A DNA stretch of 64,000 nucleotides, from NCBI GenBank assembly GCA_021732785.1, contig JAKFUG010000022.1, positions 62,001 through 126,000 of the forward strand. Direction: 5' to 3'. Source of the stretch: Planctomycetaceae bacterium (GTDB taxonomy: Bacteria > Planctomycetota > Planctomycetia > Planctomycetales > Planctomycetaceae). The position numbers were made by a program, and so were the translations under genes. The stretch's first letter is position 1. Every line of letters begins with the position of its first letter. Below are positions 61,712-64,000 of the stretch, in pieces. The notes under the pieces were generated by a model. It was not told the DNA's origin, made no database searches, and saw nothing but the letters and a program-made list of their open reading frames with translations.

Positions 61712-61830
61712 CCATCACGCTCCGCGTGATGAGCGGAGTTGTGGGCAAACCCACCGAGTTGGGATGGCTGGCTTGCAATTCGACGGTTTGTGATTCATCC
61801 GCTCATCACGCGGAGCGTGATGGCTACTTT
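61705..61830. repeat. 33-bp inverted repeat joining polA and xseB stop codons ('GCTCCGC-loop' family, copy 2)
   Basis: Arms at 61705-61737 and 61798-61830 are exact reverse complements of 33 bases, starting AAAGTAGCCATCACGC. Each arm also forms a hairpin, ATCAC-GCTCCGC-GTGAT. polA ends AAG-TAG inside the left arm. xseB ends with TAA at 61831-61829, two bases of it in the right arm, so both genes end within the repeat. The spacer is 60 bases. Confidence 0.97.
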
Positions 61831-62161
61831 ATTCCTCGTCGAACCCCAGATTCGGCGGTGCAGCGCGCCGTGGAGCCGCCCGGCGTTTGCCGGCGGGCGT
61901 TGTCGGTTGAGCGGTCGCGGCGGCATCGAACGGGGTCGTCCGCGGGTTGCCGTTTTCGTCGAACCCGACGAGTTGCTCAATCTGCAATTCCGCGGCGTCG
62001 AGCAACTGGTAACACGTCTGCAACAATTCCACCCCGCGGCCGAAGTCTTTCAGACCCTGTTCGAGGCCATTGCCGCCGTCTTCGAGCCGTGCCGCGATCT
62101 TCTGCAACTCGGCGAGCGCCGCTTCAAACGATAACGGGGCGGATTCGGCGTCAGCAGTCAT
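61829..62161 (-). CDS. xseB: Exodeoxyribonuclease VII small subunit
   Basis: The protein has 110 residues. LSFEAALAELQKIAARLEDGGNGLEQGLKDFGRGVELLQTCYQLLDAAELQIEQLV is the XseB helical hairpin (usual form: F...L..LE.IV..LE.G...LE..L..FE.G..L...C...L..AE..V). The extra C-terminal 40 residues (ATAQPTTPAGKRRAAPRRAAPP...) are basic and low-complexity. It partners the large subunit XseA, which is not in this window. It is convergent with polA across a palindrome. Confidence 0.9.
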   Translation of the reverse strand: MTADAESAPLSFEAALAELQKIAARLEDGGNGLEQGLKDFGRGVELLQTCYQLLDAAELQIEQLVGFDENGNPRTTPFDAAATAQPTTPAGKRRAAPRRAAPPNLGFDEE

Positions 62162-62210
62162 GATGGAAACGTTTTCCAGGCGAGCGTCGCGGCGTCAGCC
62201 CGACGTGAAA

Positions 62211-62306
62211 TTGGGTTGAGGGTCTAAGGTCGAGAGTTGAGGGTCAGAGAAGATGGCCGAAGTCGCGTTTTTCTGACCCTCAACCTTCGACTCTCAACCC
62301 TCAACC
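62211..62306. repeat. Word-like inverted repeat downstream of purD
   Basis: The left arm, about 62211-62249, holds GGTTGAGGGTC, CGAGAGTTGAGGGTCAGAG. The right arm, about 62272-62306, is the imperfect complement (TCTGACCCTCAACC, TCGACTCTCAACCCTCAACC). It starts 13 bases past the purD TAA (62319-62321) on the minus strand, and upstream of xseB. Confidence 0.8.
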
Positions 62307-62318
62307 GTTTTCTCGCCG

Positions 62319-63596
62319 TTACGAAATCACGGCCTTGTCCGAAATATCTTTCCGGCACCACGCCCCGTCCCAGCGGATGCACTTCACGGCCTGATAGGCG
62401 TGCAGCTTGGCTTCGCTGACGGTATCTCCCAGCGCGGTGACACCGAGGACGCGGCCGCCGTCGGTGAGGACTTGGCCGTCGACCAGTTTGGTCCCCGCGT
62501 GGAAAACCTTCGCATCGGGAAGCAGTGCGGCGTCATCGAGACCGCGAATCGGCAAGTCCTTGGCGTAGTCGCCAGGGTACCCTTCTGCGGCCATGACGAC
62601 GCAGACCGACGGCCGCGGGTCCCATTCCAAGGCTTCGATCGCTTCGAGCTTCCCTTCTGCGGCGGCCATGAGAATCGCCGCGAGATCGGACTTCAGCCGC
62701 ATCAACACGGCCTGCGTTTCCGGGTCGCCAAAACGTACGTTGAATTCCAGAACTTTCGGCCCGTTGTTCGTGAGCATCAGCCCGGCGTACAGACATCCGC
62801 GGAAACTGCGACCGTCTTTGCGGAGTTCATGCACGATGGGGATCAGAATTTTTTCGACGGCCGTGTCGATGAGTTCCGGTGTGAGGACGGGCGTCGGGCA
62901 GTACGAGCCCATGCCGCCGGTGTTCGGGCCGGTGTCGCCATCGAAGGCCGCTTTGTGATCCTGGGCGGCTTCCAGCGGAATGATTGTGTGACCGTCGACA
63001 ATCGCCAGCAGGCTCGCTTCCTGACCTTCGAGCCGTTCCTCGATCACGATCCGCTCACCGGCCGCGCCGAATTCCTTGTTGATGAGCATCCGTTTGATGG
63101 CGTCGCGCGTTTCGTCTTTCGAGCTGCAAACGATCACGCCTTTCCCGGCGGCGAGACCGTCCGCCTTCACCACGAAGCGCTCGATCTCCCGTTCGTCAAT
63201 GTAGCTGATCGCTTCCGCCGTGTTGGTGAAGACACGGAAGTCGGCGGTGGGCACGGCGGCTTTCCGCATCAGTTCCTTCGCGAATTTTTTGCTGCCCTCA
63301 AGCTCCGCGGCTTTCTTCGTCGGTCCGAAGACTTTCAGGCCGGCTTTGATGAACTCGTCGACGATCCCGGCGACCAGCGGGACTTCCGGGCCGACGACGG
63401 TCAGGTCGATCTGTTCTTTCTTCGCGAACTTGAGCAGCCCGGCGAAGTCCATCGCGGAGATGTTGACGTTCGTCGCTTCGAGGGCCGTCCCGGCATTTCC
63501 TGGGGCGCAGAAGAGGTGCGTGACCAGCGGCGACTGCTTCAGTTTCCACGCCAGCGCATGTTCGCGACCACCCTGTCCGATGAGCAGAATCTTCAT
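62319..63596 (-). CDS. purD: Phosphoribosylamine-glycine ligase (GAR synthetase)
   Basis: The protein has 425 residues. It is the second committed step of purine synthesis, joining phosphoribosylamine and glycine with ATP. MKILLIGQGGREHALAWKLKQSPLV opens the N domain. ATP-grasp elements are ERFVVKADGLAAGKGVIVCSSKDETRDAIKRML, ERIVIEERLEGQEASLLAIVDGHTIIPLEAAQDHKAAFDGDTGPNTGGMGSYCPTPV, GCLYAGLMLTNNGPKVLEFNVRFGDPETQAVLMRL, followed by the C domain (SVCVVMAAEGYPGDYAKDLPI, VLGVTALGDTVSEAKLHAYQAV). All GARS signatures are intact. Confidence 0.96.
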   Translation of the reverse strand: MKILLIGQGGREHALAWKLKQSPLVTHLFCAPGNAGTALEATNVNISAMDFAGLLKFAKKEQIDLTVVGPEVPLVAGIVDEFIKAGLKVFGPTKKAAELEGSKKFAKELMRKAAVPTADFRVFTNTAEAISYIDEREIERFVVKADGLAAGKGVIVCSSKDETRDAIKRMLINKEFGAAGERIVIEERLEGQEASLLAIVDGHTIIPLEAAQDHKAAFDGDTGPNTGGMGSYCPTPVLTPELIDTAVEKILIPIVHELRKDGRSFRGCLYAGLMLTNNGPKVLEFNVRFGDPETQAVLMRLKSDLAAILMAAAEGKLEAIEALEWDPRPSVCVVMAAEGYPGDYAKDLPIRGLDDAALLPDAKVFHAGTKLVDGQVLTDGGRVLGVTALGDTVSEAKLHAYQAVKCIRWDGAWCRKDISDKAVIS

Positions 63597-63630
63597 GAAG
63601 CAATCAATCTCTGGCGGTGCGAGGAACGTC

Positions 63631-63722
63631 GCATCCCGGCTGCTTCCTGGCAGCCGGGATGCTGGATTTCAAGGGACGACTCACCATCGAGCACCCCGGC
63701 TGCGAAGAAGCAGCCGGGGTGC
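63631..63722. repeat. Paired hairpins of the 'CCCGGCTGC' family, unit 1
   Basis: Hairpin A: GCATCCCGGCTGC (63631-63643) with GCAGCCGGGATGC (63650-63662). Hairpin B: GCACCCCGGCTGC (63691-63703) with GCAGCCGGGGTGC (63710-63722). A and B differ by one compensatory pair (T-A against C-G) in the stem, and their loops are TTCCTG and GAAGAA. B is roughly the reverse complement of A, so the two hairpins could also pair with each other. Confidence 0.92.
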
Positions 63723-63891
63723 GGCGTGTGGCGTGCGACCGAACGGGCGAGTATACCGCGGCGGGCGAACCATCTGTAGCGATTGCGCGTCCGTGGGACG
63801 AGATCGCTGCGATCGCATCGGGACCGGACGATGTTAACCCCGTTGCGAGCCACAACTTTCGGCGGGTATGATGGTGAGACAGGTTGCGACC

Positions 63892-63983
63892 GCATCCCGG
63901 CTGCTTCCTCGCAGCCGGGATGCTTTCCTACTTCCATACGTGTTGACAAAAGCACCCCGGCTGTGAAGAAACAGCCGGGGTGC
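63892..63983. repeat. Paired hairpins of the 'CCCGGCTGC' family, unit 2
   Basis: Hairpin A: GCATCCCGGCTGC at 63892 with GCAGCCGGGATGC ending at 63923. Hairpin B: GCACCCCGGCTGT at 63952 with ACAGCCGGGGTGC ending at 63983. The last pair of stem B has changed C-G to T-A, another compensatory change. Spacing and order repeat unit 1. Confidence 0.92.
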
Positions 63984-64000
63984 GACTCTCTTAAGGACTT

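Larger units (their letters stand above)
63597..64000. other. Intergenic region upstream of purD with two paired-hairpin repeats
   Basis: These 404 bases hold no convincing gene. They contain the purD promoter region and two copies of a two-hairpin repeat (63631-63722 and 63892-63983). The window ends just after the second copy. Confidence 0.5.

Noticed and set aside
63631-63983. CRISPR array from regular palindromes at the window end
   Set aside because: Only four hairpins, with unequal gaps and inverted orientation and no leader or cas genes; they fit REP-like repeats better.
1-64000. tRNA, rRNA or riboswitch genes
   Set aside because: I read the intergenic regions for cloverleaf ends (CCA, GGTTCGAATCC-like arms) and known riboswitch cores and saw none. 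A covariance search (tRNAscan-SE, Infernal) would be decisive.

Overview
The window looks like a chromosomal segment from a planctomycete (class Planctomycetia, probably Planctomycetaceae-like; genus not assignable by eye). The evidence is a DUF1559 protein with a prepilin-type N-terminus (4507-5535), a cysteine-rich 'YTV' repeat protein of the planctomycete cell-wall type (29861-31639), lipid A synthesis (lpxB), and a GC-rich, loosely packed gene layout with many intergenic palindromes. No rRNA, tRNA, CRISPR array, prophage or recognisable insertion sequence was seen.

Layout. 1-5.6 kb: end of an outer-membrane-like protein, a short GlmU-type uridylyltransferase, a secreted PQQ-propeller protein, lpxB, and the DUF1559 pseudopilin-like protein. 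5.6-12.8 kb, minus strand: NAD kinase, a catabolic-looking group (creatininase family, MFS transporter, AstE/aspartoacylase family, mandelate-racemase family) and a periplasmic HtrA-like protease. 13.0-18.6 kb: a possible leader peptide coupled to a TPR protein and an acyl-CoA-dehydrogenase-like protein, then a secreted peroxiredoxin, an orphan PhoR-like histidine kinase and MgtE. 18.7-19.9 kb: rplM-rpsI. 20.1-29.6 kb: a nine-gene flagellar hook/rod/ring operon (flgF-flgG-flgA-flgH-flgI-flgJ-flgN-flgK-flgL, read on the minus strand), preceded by the YTV protein. 32-46 kb: apt and a tightly packed eleven-gene exopolysaccharide operon (O-antigen polymerase/ligase-like protein, four glycosyltransferases, two CelD/FemAB-like acetyltransferases, a CapK-like adenylate-forming enzyme, a NodB deacetylase, a deacetylase-like protein of unknown role, and an endonuclease/exonuclease/phosphatase-family protein). 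46-53 kb: a UbiB-type kinase, argB-argD-argF and rph. 53-64 kb: a secreted two-SPOR-like protein, a miniature DUF1559 relative, an SDR, DUF983, an unknown protein, a membrane coiled-coil protein with a BRCT-like tail, polA, xseB and purD.

The most unusual feature is not one gene. It is a network of intergenic palindromes of several word families. Many abut or overlap stop codons. In several families the stems change by compensatory substitutions while the loop stays the same. The clearest case is the polA/xseB junction, where one 33-bp inverted repeat supplies both stop codons. Another element encodes the tail of RNase PH and lies between 16-bp direct repeats. These observations come from reading the sequence. 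Function or mobility is inference.
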